Positions 5,140-13,822 of a stretch of DNA of 56,283 nt are shown one piece after another. Made by a program: the position numbers and the translations under genes. How positions within the stretch are numbered: the first letter of the stretch is position 1; the number at the start of each line of letters is the position of its first letter. Under the pieces are notes generated by a model. It had not been told where the DNA came from. It searched no databases and saw only the letters and a list, made by a program, of their open reading frames with translations. The stretch is from a virus, in IMG/VR virus record IMGVR_UViG_3300036985_002190, positions 1-56,283 of that record; one strand, written 5' to 3'.

Positions 5140-5352
5140 ATGGCAACTAAAGAAGAATATAACAATATACCAGTAGAATTTTGTAGTAAGGCAACATGCT
5201 GTTCTTTAAATATTAAAGAGGATGAAGATGGCAGTGTTTATTGCTATGACTGTGGTGGAATGAAAGTGAGTAAGGCTCCAATTGCTGAATGGGAAGAATA
5301 CTGGATGATGGCACATGGTGAAAAATTACTTAATATAAAGCGCAATGTTTGA
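5140..5352 (+). CDS. Small zinc-ribbon protein
   Basis: A 70-residue protein with a Cys cluster (FCSKATCC near residues 14-21) and a CYDCGG knuckle near residues 35-40, typical of a zinc ribbon. It overlaps the next gene by 8 bases. A regulatory or DNA-binding role is possible but not shown. Confidence 0.6.
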   Translation: MATKEEYNNIPVEFCSKATCCSLNIKEDEDGSVYCYDCGGMKVSKAPIAEWEEYWMMAHGEKLLNIKRNV

Positions 5353-5515
5353 TAAGAAAATAATAGAATTACAGCCTAATATATGGATAACTAAAGAAGA
5401 CTGGGATAACTGTAAGAAGTTTGAGATAGAGCAAGAAAAGAAACTTATTGAGTTTATGTATAAGAACCATAAGAAATATATGGAGGATAAAGATGCAGCC
5501 ACAGAAACTAATTAA
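5345..5515 (+). CDS. Small helical hypothetical protein (56 aa)
   Basis: A 56-residue protein starting MFDKKIIELQPNIWITKEDW, then a Lys/Glu-rich helix. It overlaps the previous gene by 8 bases and the next by 23 bases. It continues the overlapping operon, which supports coding. Confidence 0.5.
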   Translation: MFDKKIIELQPNIWITKEDWDNCKKFEIEQEKKLIEFMYKNHKKYMEDKDAATETN

Positions 5516-5894
5516 TACAAATAGAGCAGTAATTTCTTGCACAAAAGAAACTCTGTGTGAGCAATGGCTGAGATTTACCAGAGAATTACATGGCCTATCA
5601 GATGGCGAGATTGTATTGGCTGGCAAGTTCCTCGATAAGCGTATTGAGCTAAAAGAGAAGATTACAGACGATGAATTACTTGATGAATACTTACAGTCCA
5701 CTAAGGTTAGACAGGGCGTTAAAGAGGCTGCAAATGTTAAGAATTCGGCTGTATTTCAGAACATGTTAAGCAGTTTGCGTAAGAAGAAATTCTTTCTTGC
5801 TGGGGATAGGATTAATAAAGCATTTATACCAAACTTAGATGATCCTAGTAAAAAGTATTTTAAGGTTGAAATAATATTTAAGATAGATGGATAA
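5493..5894 (+). CDS. Conserved-type phage protein (133 aa), unknown
   Basis: Start chosen at ATG 5493 (MQPQKLINTNRAVIS), since the longer frame from 5448 adds 15 residues that are out-of-frame reading of the previous gene. The protein is helical and basic toward its end, with a KVRQGVKEAANVKNSAVFQNM segment and an FIPNL...YFKVEIIFKI strand pair. The KNSAxFxNxLSxLRKKKxF pattern recurs in Bacteroidota phage proteins encoded near virion genes; the role is not known to me. Confidence 0.6.
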   Translation: MQPQKLINTNRAVISCTKETLCEQWLRFTRELHGLSDGEIVLAGKFLDKRIELKEKITDDELLDEYLQSTKVRQGVKEAANVKNSAVFQNMLSSLRKKKFFLAGDRINKAFIPNLDDPSKKYFKVEIIFKIDG

Positions 5895-6153
5895 AGTTTT
5901 AACTGGAATAGTTGCGGAGATAGCACTGAAATATAATACCAATATTCAGGAGGTAGAGAAAGTGTTAAATATGCCGTATAAGATGATGAGAGAAAATATT
6001 CAGGCATTAGAGTTAAGAGGACATTTATATGAGGAGATTAAAGATCAGAAACTTAACTTTAATATGCCGATACTGTTTAAGTTACATTTAAATAAATATA
6101 AACTAGATAAATTTAATTCAAAGAAAGATGACAAAGAAATTGCAGAAGATTGA
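5887..6153 (+). CDS. Conserved small crAss-like phage protein (88 aa)
   Basis: An 88-residue protein: an N-terminal helical part (EIALKYNTNIQEVEKVLNMPYKMM) followed by a strand NFNMPILFKLHLN. This matches the shape of a widespread small family in Bacteroidota phages with the pattern 'E..VxxxVxxxFkfvxexi...vrlPxlGkFyv', usually next to the 6128-type gene. Function is unknown. It overlaps both neighbours (8 and 26 bases). Confidence 0.6.
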   Translation: MDKVLTGIVAEIALKYNTNIQEVEKVLNMPYKMMRENIQALELRGHLYEEIKDQKLNFNMPILFKLHLNKYKLDKFNSKKDDKEIAED

Positions 6154-6499
6154 TGCCGTGCCCATGTTTAATTATTTATTCTTAACATGCAATAAAAAGA
6201 GTAATGTAAGCAAAAGTGGAATTATAACAAATGCTAGCGATATTATTGACATGAAGCAAGATATTTTAAAGCGTGGAGATTCAGTTAGAACACTAAAAGA
6301 GGGTTACACTGTAGAGATTGATCCAAGGCCATATTTTGTAAAAGATTGGAAAGATCAAATGAATCCTAGTCTTAATGAAGAGATCCATAAAAAACATGTT
6401 GTTAGTATTGCTTGGCCCATTGAAGAAATAGATGGACAGCAAATTATGGTAGTTCCAGATAATCATATTAGGATGTATTGGAAGAACGGATTAGAATAA
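6128..6499 (+). CDS. Conserved phage protein with GroES-like pattern (123 aa)
   Basis: A 123-residue protein, strand-rich, with the segment MKQDILKRGDSVRTLKEGYTVEIDP, which resembles the GroES/co-chaperonin 'vl.vG..v..ikvGD.V.i' barrel and is known from Bacteroidota phages. The N-terminus carries NYLFLTCNK, as in such barrels. The role in the phage is not established. Last gene of the 4721-6499 operon, followed by the terminator at 6549. Confidence 0.5.
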   Translation: MTKKLQKIDAVPMFNYLFLTCNKKSNVSKSGIITNASDIIDMKQDILKRGDSVRTLKEGYTVEIDPRPYFVKDWKDQMNPSLNEEIHKKHVVSIAWPIEEIDGQQIMVVPDNHIRMYWKNGLE

Positions 6500-6548
6500 C
6501 CACTCTTTATATAGTATATTTAGACCGACGCTTCGGTGTTTCAATTTA

Positions 6549-6577
6549 GGCTCCTTAATTGGGGCCTTTGTTGTTTT
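6549..6577 (+). terminator. Intrinsic terminator overlapping next promoter
   Basis: GGCTCC (6549-6554) pairs with GGGGCC (6561-6566) around TTAATT, followed by TTTGTTGTTTT. A smaller hairpin ACCG...CGGT lies just upstream at about 6524-6537. The T-tract contains the TTTG that serves as the -33 box of the following promoter. Confidence 0.65.
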
Positions 6578-6597
6578 GATAATTATACCTATCTTTG
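6567..6597 (+). promoter_or_regulatory. Promoter for the packaging/fibre unit
   Basis: TTTG (6567-6570), 19 bases, TATCTTTG (6590-6597): an excellent Bacteroidota promoter. Expected start near 6604, giving an 18-base leader before ATG 6622. No other strong terminator is visible until 25935, so this promoter may feed terminase, portal and fibre genes. Confidence 0.7.
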
Positions 6598-6621
6598 TCT
6601 ACACAATTTAAGAATAATGAG

Positions 6622-6915
6622 ATGATTACCGATTTAGATATTTTAGGGTTGGGATTCAGTAGAGTTCCAGAATGGGATACAGAAGTTACCTTGGCGTATA
6701 AATATGAAAAAAATAGATACGATAAGCCAAGAAATACTATAAATCTATACAGATTAGATAGATTGGTTGACACTGATTACATGGAGCTGAAGTCAACTCT
6801 ACAGAGAGAGACGGACTTTGTATTCCCTACATATAGTTTTAATGGGGAGTTAGAGACTATTGATGATCTGTTTGAACTTTTCGAGTCTTTTAGAGAACAC
6901 AACCGACATATTTAA
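6622..6915 (+). CDS. Hypothetical protein (97 aa)
   Basis: The frame opens with a TTG at 6595, but that TTG is part of the -7 promoter box, so ATG 6622 (MITDLDILGLGF) is the start. The 97-residue product has a strand-rich first half (FSRVPEWDTEVTLAYKY) and a helical end (TIDDLFELFESFREH). The 'ITdiGFsR' type of opening is common in phage proteins of Bacteroidota. Function unknown. Confidence 0.6.
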   Translation: MITDLDILGLGFSRVPEWDTEVTLAYKYEKNRYDKPRNTINLYRLDRLVDTDYMELKSTLQRETDFVFPTYSFNGELETIDDLFELFESFREHNRHI

Positions 6916-6938
6916 TATTATATACAGGGGATAGAGAG

Positions 6939-7496
6939 ATGAATTTATTTAGCTTTTCAAAATCATCATATGATGTTGTAATTGCAGAAGAAGTACTTTT
7001 GCTTAAGCCTTTTGCAGATATATATAAACGCAATAAAGATAAGGACTTTGCAATAAAAGAGTTGGGCTTCGTCTGGATGTATTCAGATATTACGAGTCCG
7101 TATCAATCAATACTTGTTGATGCTGATAGGTGTGAGGAAATTAAGCGAGATATGGAGCTTCCAGCTAAATGGAAGATTGATCCAATTATACAGGAGGCCG
7201 TAAGATTTTATATAGAAAGATCTAAAACAGCAGTTCATCATTTATATACAGCGAGTATGACAGCTGCGGCTGCTGTGAACGATATTTTAAGCGACGCTAA
7301 GGCATTAATAGAAGCAAGTGATGACAGGATATCAGCTGTACAGAAAGTCATTGGAGCGCTCGAAAAGGTGCCTAAAGTGATGGCTTCTCTTAGGGATATC
7401 GAGAAAGAACTTATCCGTCAGATCGAAGATAAGGAGGGTAAGAAGATTGGTAGCAAATCATTTGCGGTATATGAAGAGGGATTAACAATTGACTAA
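6939..7496 (+). CDS. Conserved protein upstream of terminase (185 aa)
   Basis: A 185-residue protein with an N-terminal alpha/beta part (KPFADIYKRNKDKDFAIKEL, then FVWMYSDITSPYQSI) and a long Ala-rich helical C-terminal half that likely forms a coiled coil. Proteins of this shape sit directly before the large terminase in crAss-like phages. By position it could be a packaging or head-assembly factor, possibly the missing small terminase, but no sequence motif proves it. Its stop overlaps by one base the start of the inserted endonuclease gene. Confidence 0.55.
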   Translation: MNLFSFSKSSYDVVIAEEVLLLKPFADIYKRNKDKDFAIKELGFVWMYSDITSPYQSILVDADRCEEIKRDMELPAKWKIDPIIQEAVRFYIERSKTAVHHLYTASMTAAAAVNDILSDAKALIEASDDRISAVQKVIGALEKVPKVMASLRDIEKELIRQIEDKEGKKIGSKSFAVYEEGLTID

Positions 7497-8164
7497 TGGC
7501 AGTAGTATATAGACACTTAAGAGAAGACAATCTAGAACCATTTTATATTGGTATAGGAGCAGAAGAAGCTAGGGCATATTCTTTTGGCAAATCAGTAAGA
7601 AGTGTTTTCTGGACTAGATATTATAAAAAGCATGGATGCATTGTTGAAATAGTTGCCAGAGGTTTATCCTGGGAAGACGCATGTGTTATGGAGAAGTTAT
7701 TGATAACACTATATGGAAGAATAGATAATGGAACTGGAACTCTTGTTAATATGACAGATGGTGGAGATGGTGCAATTGGATATAGACATTCAAAAGAAAC
7801 CAAAGAGCGAATTAGCAAGTCAAAAATTGGCAACAAATCCAAATTGGGATATAAAGCAACTCCAGAAGAAATTGCCAAAAGAATTGAGCGGAACTATAAA
7901 CATTCAGAGGAATCAAAGAGAAAAATAAGCGATACTCATATTGGAGTTACATTTTCTGAAGATCACCGTAAGAATATAGGCATTTCTAAAATGGGCAATA
8001 AATATTGTGTTGGAAGAGTTCTCTCTGATGAATCGAAAGAAAAAATGAGGGCCGCTAAAATAGGTAAAAAATTATCTCCAGAACATAGGGCGAAATTAAG
8101 TGAGGCTAGAAAAAGAAACGAACAGTTAAAGAAATGTGTGAATCAGTCGGAGATTATATTTTAA
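7496..8164 (+). CDS. GIY-YIG homing endonuclease with NUMOD3 repeats
   Basis: A 222-residue protein. Residues 1-90 form a GIY-YIG nuclease: VYRHLREDNLEPFYIGIG gives the two Tyr motif in variant form, an Arg-rich helix follows, and the metal-binding Glu is in MEKLLITLYGR. Residues about 97-215 hold five NUMOD3-like DNA-binding repeats of the type HSxExxxxISxxxxG. It is wedged between the conserved 6939 gene and terminase and overlaps terminase by 31 bases, so its last ten codons are terminase 5' sequence in another frame. This is the mark of a free-standing homing gene inserted in the packaging cluster. Confidence 0.85.
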   Translation: MAVVYRHLREDNLEPFYIGIGAEEARAYSFGKSVRSVFWTRYYKKHGCIVEIVARGLSWEDACVMEKLLITLYGRIDNGTGTLVNMTDGGDGAIGYRHSKETKERISKSKIGNKSKLGYKATPEEIAKRIERNYKHSEESKRKISDTHIGVTFSEDHRKNIGISKMGNKYCVGRVLSDESKEKMRAAKIGKKLSPEHRAKLSEARKRNEQLKKCVNQSEIIF

Positions 8165-10413
8165 CAAACAAATATCAAACAAAGATAAATGAGTCTCTAA
8201 AGAATTCTTTAAGTAAGGAGGTTTTTTCAGACTTGCTCGAATTTGTGGATTCCGTTGCGTTTATACGATGGCTAATTTCTCCGGAAGAAATACGTGGGTT
8301 TGCTAAAGATAGAGAACGCGATGAGTCGGGTAAAATTAAGGTTGATATAACCAAGCCACACATTCTTGAGAATATGGATTTCTTCAGGGAGAGAGCTTTG
8401 TATCACGAGAAGCATGGGAGATATACTCATTTACGGCCAAATCCTAATCCTAAATCAGAATACACAGCTTTTTGGAAGGAAGAGTTGCGTAGGTGGAGGG
8501 ATGGATTAGTCAGACCCAGTGATGGAGAGTGGATTCCTGGTGGATATTACTTCTATTTAAACTATAGCCCAATCTGGCTTGTTAAAGAGGTCGTCTCTGT
8601 TAAAGGTAAAAAATCTAAGGGGCTAAGAACTAGGGCATTCCCTAAAATATGGCATGGGGATTATTTATTTTTCCATTATTTAGATCAAGCTAGAGAGAGT
8701 GGAGCACATGCTAAAATATTAAAATGTCGTGGAGTTGGGTTTAGCTTCAAGTTGGCATCATTGTCTCCACGAAACATGTATATAGAACCTGGACTTCCAA
8801 ATTTTCACTTGGCGTCAGATAAGACATTTCTAGATGGAGATAAGGGCGTTTTCGGTAAAGTTCTTGATGTATTAGACTGGATAGCTGACAGTACTCCATT
8901 ACCTAAAATGAGGCTAATAAACTCTATTAGGTCAAGAGAAATACAGCTTGGGTTCCAGGATGACTACGGAATTAAAAAAGGTCTTAAATCGTCTGTATAT
9001 GGAATATCATTAAAAGATAACCCAGATAAAGCTCGTGGTATTAGGGGCCCATTAATTCACTATGAGGAAGATGGATTATTCCCAAATCTTGAACATGCAT
9101 GGAATGTTAATAGAGATGCCGTTGAACAAGGTGAGGTTACCCATGGACAAATGGTTTGCGGTGGCACAGGAGGAACAGAAGGAGCTGATTTTGAGGGATC
9201 TGAAAAACTATTTAGAAATCCATTAGCATATAATATACATGGGATACCTAATGTATTTGATAAAAACTCTAATGGAGAGACTGTATGCGGATTCTTCTGG
9301 GGCGCATACATGAATAGAGAGAAGTGCTATGATTTTGCTAGTGGAGAATCAGATGTTGTGAAAGCTTTAATAGAAGTATTAACTGATAGATATATAATTA
9401 AGTACAACTCTGCTGATCCACAGGTAATAACACAGCGAATGGCTGAGAAATGTGTAACTCCGTCTGAAGCCGTAATGAGAACTACTGGTACAATATTTCC
9501 AGTATCAGATCTTAAAGACTATAGAGACTCTATTAAAATTCAAGGGACTAGATTTTTTGATACACACTACGTTGGAAATTTAGTATTGAATCAACACAAT
9601 ATAGAGTGGAAGCCTGATGCAGATTTATATCCAATAAGAAAGTTTCCACTTGGCACAGATAGGCCGGAAGGGGCTTTAGAGATATATGAAATGCCTAAAT
9701 ATGGTGTTGATGGAAAGATAGATCCACATCGCTATATATCCGGAATCGACCCTGTTGATGATGATGAAGCTAAAACTACATCGCTAACATCAATATTTAT
9801 ATTTGATTTGTATACAGATCGTATAGTGGCCGAATATACCGGTAGGACAAAGTTCGCCAATGATTTCTATGAAATGTGCCGTAGGTTGCTTATGTTTTAT
9901 AATGCTAAGGCTAACTATGAAAATAACAAGAAGGGTATATTTAATTACTTTGACCAGAAGCGCTGCCTAAATCTATTGTGTGAAACTCCACAAATCCTTA
10001 GGGATATGGAGTATGTTAAGGGTTCTGGCTTTGGAAATAAAAGTCTCGGCACAAATGCTACCCTACCAATTAATACTTGGGGCAGAAGACTTCAAAGAGA
10101 TTATTTAATGAGCAAAGCATTCATGCAGGATATTGACGCTGATGGAAATCAAGTTGGAGAAAAACTTAATATGCACACAGTCAGATCAATGGGTTATATT
10201 GACGAGCTGATTGCTTGGAACTCCGATATAAATGCAGATAGAATTTCAGCAATGGGAATGTTAATGATATACCGAGAGGATAGGTTAAAATATATTCAGC
10301 AACGTGACAATAAAACAAACGATGACGATTACGATGAATATATAGATAAGAATTTTCAGAATGCATACCAAGGGCAAAACAGCTATGGAGTATCTGTATC
10401 GTCAGATTGGTAA
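8134..10413 (+). CDS. terL: Terminase large subunit (TerL)
   Basis: A 759-residue packaging motor. ATPase part: a noncanonical P-loop region CRGVGFSFK (residues 198-206, no GK[ST]), Walker B-like LIHYEED (about 307-313) and the coupling motif GGTGGT (343-348). Nuclease part: an RNase H-like core beginning GIDPVDDDE with Asp539 as first metal ligand, and a C-terminal acidic helix near residue 690. The N-terminal FVDSVAFIRWLISPE pattern and the length fit crAss-like terminases. It pumps genomic DNA into the prohead through the portal encoded next. ATG 8134 lies inside the end of the endonuclease gene; no upstream in-frame start exists. Confidence 0.92.
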   Translation: MCESVGDYILTNKYQTKINESLKNSLSKEVFSDLLEFVDSVAFIRWLISPEEIRGFAKDRERDESGKIKVDITKPHILENMDFFRERALYHEKHGRYTHLRPNPNPKSEYTAFWKEELRRWRDGLVRPSDGEWIPGGYYFYLNYSPIWLVKEVVSVKGKKSKGLRTRAFPKIWHGDYLFFHYLDQARESGAHAKILKCRGVGFSFKLASLSPRNMYIEPGLPNFHLASDKTFLDGDKGVFGKVLDVLDWIADSTPLPKMRLINSIRSREIQLGFQDDYGIKKGLKSSVYGISLKDNPDKARGIRGPLIHYEEDGLFPNLEHAWNVNRDAVEQGEVTHGQMVCGGTGGTEGADFEGSEKLFRNPLAYNIHGIPNVFDKNSNGETVCGFFWGAYMNREKCYDFASGESDVVKALIEVLTDRYIIKYNSADPQVITQRMAEKCVTPSEAVMRTTGTIFPVSDLKDYRDSIKIQGTRFFDTHYVGNLVLNQHNIEWKPDADLYPIRKFPLGTDRPEGALEIYEMPKYGVDGKIDPHRYISGIDPVDDDEAKTTSLTSIFIFDLYTDRIVAEYTGRTKFANDFYEMCRRLLMFYNAKANYENNKKGIFNYFDQKRCLNLLCETPQILRDMEYVKGSGFGNKSLGTNATLPINTWGRRLQRDYLMSKAFMQDIDADGNQVGEKLNMHTVRSMGYIDELIAWNSDINADRISAMGMLMIYREDRLKYIQQRDNKTNDDDYDEYIDKNFQNAYQGQNSYGVSVSSDW

Positions 10414-10437
10414 ATAGAAGAGCCAATCATATTTAAC

Positions 10438-10445
10438 TAAATTTG
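10438..10445 (+). promoter_or_regulatory. Possible -7 element before portal
   Basis: TAAATTTG fits TAnnTTTG and lies 23 bases before the portal ATG, but no -33 box is found at the right spacing (nearest TTG is 28 bases upstream). Confidence 0.3.
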
Positions 10446-10468
10446 TAAACTTATATAAGTAATAATAT

Positions 10469-12847
10469 ATGTCAACACAATCATCTGGATTTCCCAGACA
10501 AAAATTACCATCTTCAAAGAAAAATCTAGAGTGGAGAAAGTCTCATTTAGATTGGGCGGACAAGAATAGTTATCTTTTTAATAATAATGTACGCAGATCA
10601 TTGCGTGGCAAGAAGATTAATTATGACCTGTTTAACGGCATATTGCATGAAGAAGACATGAAGAAGACTCTTAACCCGATGAATAAACGGGTTGGTCTAA
10701 TACCGAGTCAAATACAGCACTTCCCAATTATTAACAATCCATTAAACGTATTAATAGGTGAGGAATCTCGTAGAAAACATGATTACATTGTCAAGGTGTG
10801 TAATGATGATGCTATATCTGCAATTGAAATTGATAAGGTTAAGGACGCTCAAGAGAGGATACTTCAGATTATCACAACTGAATATCCAGACGAGAAAGAG
10901 GCCGAGAAAGAAATAGAAAGGCTACAGCAATATTTTAACTATAATTGGCAGGATCTTCGCGAGAAGAGAGCTAATTGGTTGTTAAAACATTATATCAAGG
11001 AGTTAGACTTTAACTTCAAAATGAACCAAGGATTTAAAGATGTCCTTATCGCAGCTGAAGAAATATACCAATTCGATATATGTAGCGGCGAGCCTACCAT
11101 GGAGTGTCTTAATCCAAGAAAAGTATATACGCTTAGAAGTGGTTATTCATCAAAAATAGAAGATGCTGACATTATTATTCTTGACGATTATTGGTCGCCA
11201 GCAAGAATTATTGATAATTATTATGAAGACCTTAAAGATAAAGATGTTGAATATATTGAATCTATATCAAACCAAAATCTCGTCCAGACTGATGAGATGG
11301 GTAATATGGATGAACGGAGTGCTTTCTTATATTCTCCCCTTATAACAGAAGATAATCTAGAAAACAATACAGTCGACTCATTCGTGTGGATGGGTAATAA
11401 CTTTGCGGGACTTCCAAATTCATCATATGTAGATAATATGGGTAACGTCAGAGTACTGCGTGTATATTGGAAATCTAAGCGTAAAATCAAATCAATTAAA
11501 TCATATGATCCACAGACTGGCGAAGAGATGTATTCATTTAAAGATGAGACTTACAAGGTTGATCAGTTTGCTGGAGAAGAGTCGGAAGACCTCTGGGTTA
11601 ATGAAATCTGGGAAGGCATAAAGATTGGCAAAGAAGTGTATATTAATATGCGCCCCAAAAAAGTGCAATACATGCGTCTTAATAACCCAGCACAATGTCA
11701 CGCTGGAATTATAGGTCAAATATATAATACAAATCAGGCAAAAGCCGTATCTCTATTGGATAGGATGAAGCCTTATCAATATCTGTTTGATGCAGTTAAA
11801 GATAGGTTGAATAAGACTATCGCAAAGAACTATGGCAAAATTTTAGAACTCGATAAAGCTAGAATGCCAGCTGGTTGGGATTATCAGAAGTGGTTGTATT
11901 TTATTGAACAGGATAATATTTCGGTAGTTGATAGTTTTAAGGAGGGAACCAAAGGCGCTGCCACTGGTAAGATGGCTGGCAATTTTAATACTTCCGGAAG
12001 ACCATTAGACTTAGAGGTTGGTAATTCAATTCAATTATATATTAACCTACTTGAGTATCTCAAGGGTGAGATGTTTGAGATTTCTGGTGTGTCTAAGCAG
12101 CGTCAGGGTCAGGTTGACAATAGAGAAACTGTAGGTGGAGTAGAACGTGCCATTTCAAGTAGTTCTCATAGCACTGAAGAGCTTTTTATGATACATGACA
12201 ATGTACGCAAGCGTGCGTTAATTGCGTTGCTAGAAACGGCTAAAATTGCCCTAAAAGGACGCAATAAGAAATTGCAATATATTACCGACGATAAAATCAT
12301 GACAATGCTTGATGTCGATGGAGATGAATTTGCTGAAATGGATTATGATATCATGGTTGATAATGATATGGGCGACATGGAGCTTAAGCAAAAATTAGAA
12401 CAGTTGGCTCATGCTGGTTTACAAAACCAAATGCTATCATTTTCTACAGTGATGAAAATATTCACAGACTCATCATTAACTTCTGTAATGCGCAGAATTG
12501 AGCAAGATGAGAATTCCATGAAACAAAGCAAAGCCCAAGAAGGCGAAGCTCAAAATCAAGCAATGCAAGCTCAGGTTCAATCTAATGAAAAGATGAAACA
12601 ACTTGAAATGCAGTTACAAGATTTAATCAGTCAGCGTGAGAATGAAACCAAACTTCAGATTGCACTTATTGGCAAAGAGGGCGATTACACCGAAGAAGAC
12701 GCCTCAGATATGGAGAAGATTAAACTACAGCGAGATAAGCTTGAGCAGGATTATAAGCTGAAAATGAAGGACTTAGAGGAAAAATCGAGGCATAATATTG
12801 CCCAAGAATCAATAACTAGAAATAAACCGCAAACATCTAAAAAATAA
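10469..12847 (+). CDS. Portal protein
   Basis: A 792-residue protein in the position (directly after TerL) and of the size of crAss-like portals. It begins with a basic N-terminus and the FPIINNPLNVLIGEESRR segment, continues with the wing/stem part containing LFDAVKDRLNKTIAKNYGKIL, the 'EMFEISGVSKQRQGQV' motif typical of portals of this group (about residue 535-550), and ends in a long Gln/Glu/Lys-rich coiled coil (about 680-780). Twelve copies are expected to form the channel at one capsid vertex, binding TerL during packaging and the tail later. Confidence 0.9.
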   Translation: MSTQSSGFPRQKLPSSKKNLEWRKSHLDWADKNSYLFNNNVRRSLRGKKINYDLFNGILHEEDMKKTLNPMNKRVGLIPSQIQHFPIINNPLNVLIGEESRRKHDYIVKVCNDDAISAIEIDKVKDAQERILQIITTEYPDEKEAEKEIERLQQYFNYNWQDLREKRANWLLKHYIKELDFNFKMNQGFKDVLIAAEEIYQFDICSGEPTMECLNPRKVYTLRSGYSSKIEDADIIILDDYWSPARIIDNYYEDLKDKDVEYIESISNQNLVQTDEMGNMDERSAFLYSPLITEDNLENNTVDSFVWMGNNFAGLPNSSYVDNMGNVRVLRVYWKSKRKIKSIKSYDPQTGEEMYSFKDETYKVDQFAGEESEDLWVNEIWEGIKIGKEVYINMRPKKVQYMRLNNPAQCHAGIIGQIYNTNQAKAVSLLDRMKPYQYLFDAVKDRLNKTIAKNYGKILELDKARMPAGWDYQKWLYFIEQDNISVVDSFKEGTKGAATGKMAGNFNTSGRPLDLEVGNSIQLYINLLEYLKGEMFEISGVSKQRQGQVDNRETVGGVERAISSSSHSTEELFMIHDNVRKRALIALLETAKIALKGRNKKLQYITDDKIMTMLDVDGDEFAEMDYDIMVDNDMGDMELKQKLEQLAHAGLQNQMLSFSTVMKIFTDSSLTSVMRRIEQDENSMKQSKAQEGEAQNQAMQAQVQSNEKMKQLEMQLQDLISQRENETKLQIALIGKEGDYTEEDASDMEKIKLQRDKLEQDYKLKMKDLEEKSRHNIAQESITRNKPQTSKK

Positions 12848-12852
12848 ATACT

Positions 12853-13821
12853 ATGGCAAGTAACGAATCAAATTGGTTAAAACGCATCTGGGAGCAAACT
12901 AATGGAGCTTCTGGATCATCTTCTATATTTACTAATAATACTCAGACCACACAGGTTGTAGATGCAACTGGCAATGCAGTATTGACAAATGGAGATCAAC
13001 AGACAAAAATAGTAGATGGACTTGGTAATATTTTGTTGCCTTCTGGGACTCCAGCTAAATTAGCCTATGAATTGACTAGGCCAGCCAATATCACTGGATA
13101 TACAATTGGTGATGCAATTAATTCAAGCATACTGCAAAAGCAAAAGGAAACAATCAGTTTTACAGGAACTGGCGGCACAGCAAATGTAACCTTGGCTGGT
13201 GGGTTAACCAAGTTGGCTACATTTAGAGACGATCTAGTAACAACAGCTATTGACTTTGAATCAGCACATGGAGCAGCTTATGCAGCAGTAGGAATTACGC
13301 TAACTAGAAATATGGGAGATATTATCCTTGAAGCTACTGTAGCTGGAGTTCCCTTTACTGCACCAGTTGTGGTTAATGTAACTACCAATTTAGGTGGAAC
13401 AGTTGCTCATACTACCGCAAATGGTACTCCAACAGCAATAACTTTAACAAATGCTTCAATTGCCAATAATGGTGGTGGATTTGCATTCTTATTGAAAGTT
13501 GAATCTAATATCACTACTTTAGCTGGAGCAACGCTAAGATATTGGTTTTATAATACAGTTCCTACGTCATTAGTAGGCGATAATATCCCTTTCGTTAACT
13601 CATACGTTAATGCAAGTAAGAGATGCTTTTATGTTGATGTTACTTTTGATGCTTTATTAGCAGGGTCAGATACTGTTATTGGATCAGTAGAGTTAAGTAA
13701 GGAATATGTAACTGCATTGGCTGATACGAGTATGTATGCACTGATTCAAACCTTATCAGCATTCACCCCAACATCAGGCGGTAAAATCTATTCTGCATTA
13801 TCAGTATTAAAACTAGCATAA
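12853..13821 (+). CDS. Strand-rich virion or fibre protein (322 aa)
   Basis: A 322-residue protein, rich in Thr, Ala, Gly and Val with long alternating patterns, as in decoration proteins and fibres. The N-terminus carries short repeats of the type Q-VVDATGNAVLTNGDQQTKIVDGLGN-, often seen at the head-binding end of Bacteroidota phage fibres. It lies between portal and a large fibre gene. In crAss001-like phages the gene after portal encodes a head-fibre protein, which is a reasonable guess here, but no direct homology is visible to me. Confidence 0.5.
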   Translation: MASNESNWLKRIWEQTNGASGSSSIFTNNTQTTQVVDATGNAVLTNGDQQTKIVDGLGNILLPSGTPAKLAYELTRPANITGYTIGDAINSSILQKQKETISFTGTGGTANVTLAGGLTKLATFRDDLVTTAIDFESAHGAAYAAVGITLTRNMGDIILEATVAGVPFTAPVVVNVTTNLGGTVAHTTANGTPTAITLTNASIANNGGGFAFLLKVESNITTLAGATLRYWFYNTVPTSLVGDNIPFVNSYVNASKRCFYVDVTFDALLAGSDTVIGSVELSKEYVTALADTSMYALIQTLSAFTPTSGGKIYSALSVLKLA

Positions 13822-13822
13822 T

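Noticed and set aside
9060-9311. Open frames opposite the terminase, fibre and capsid genes
   Set aside because: They are antisense shadows of well-supported genes, with no start context, overlap pattern or plausible protein composition.
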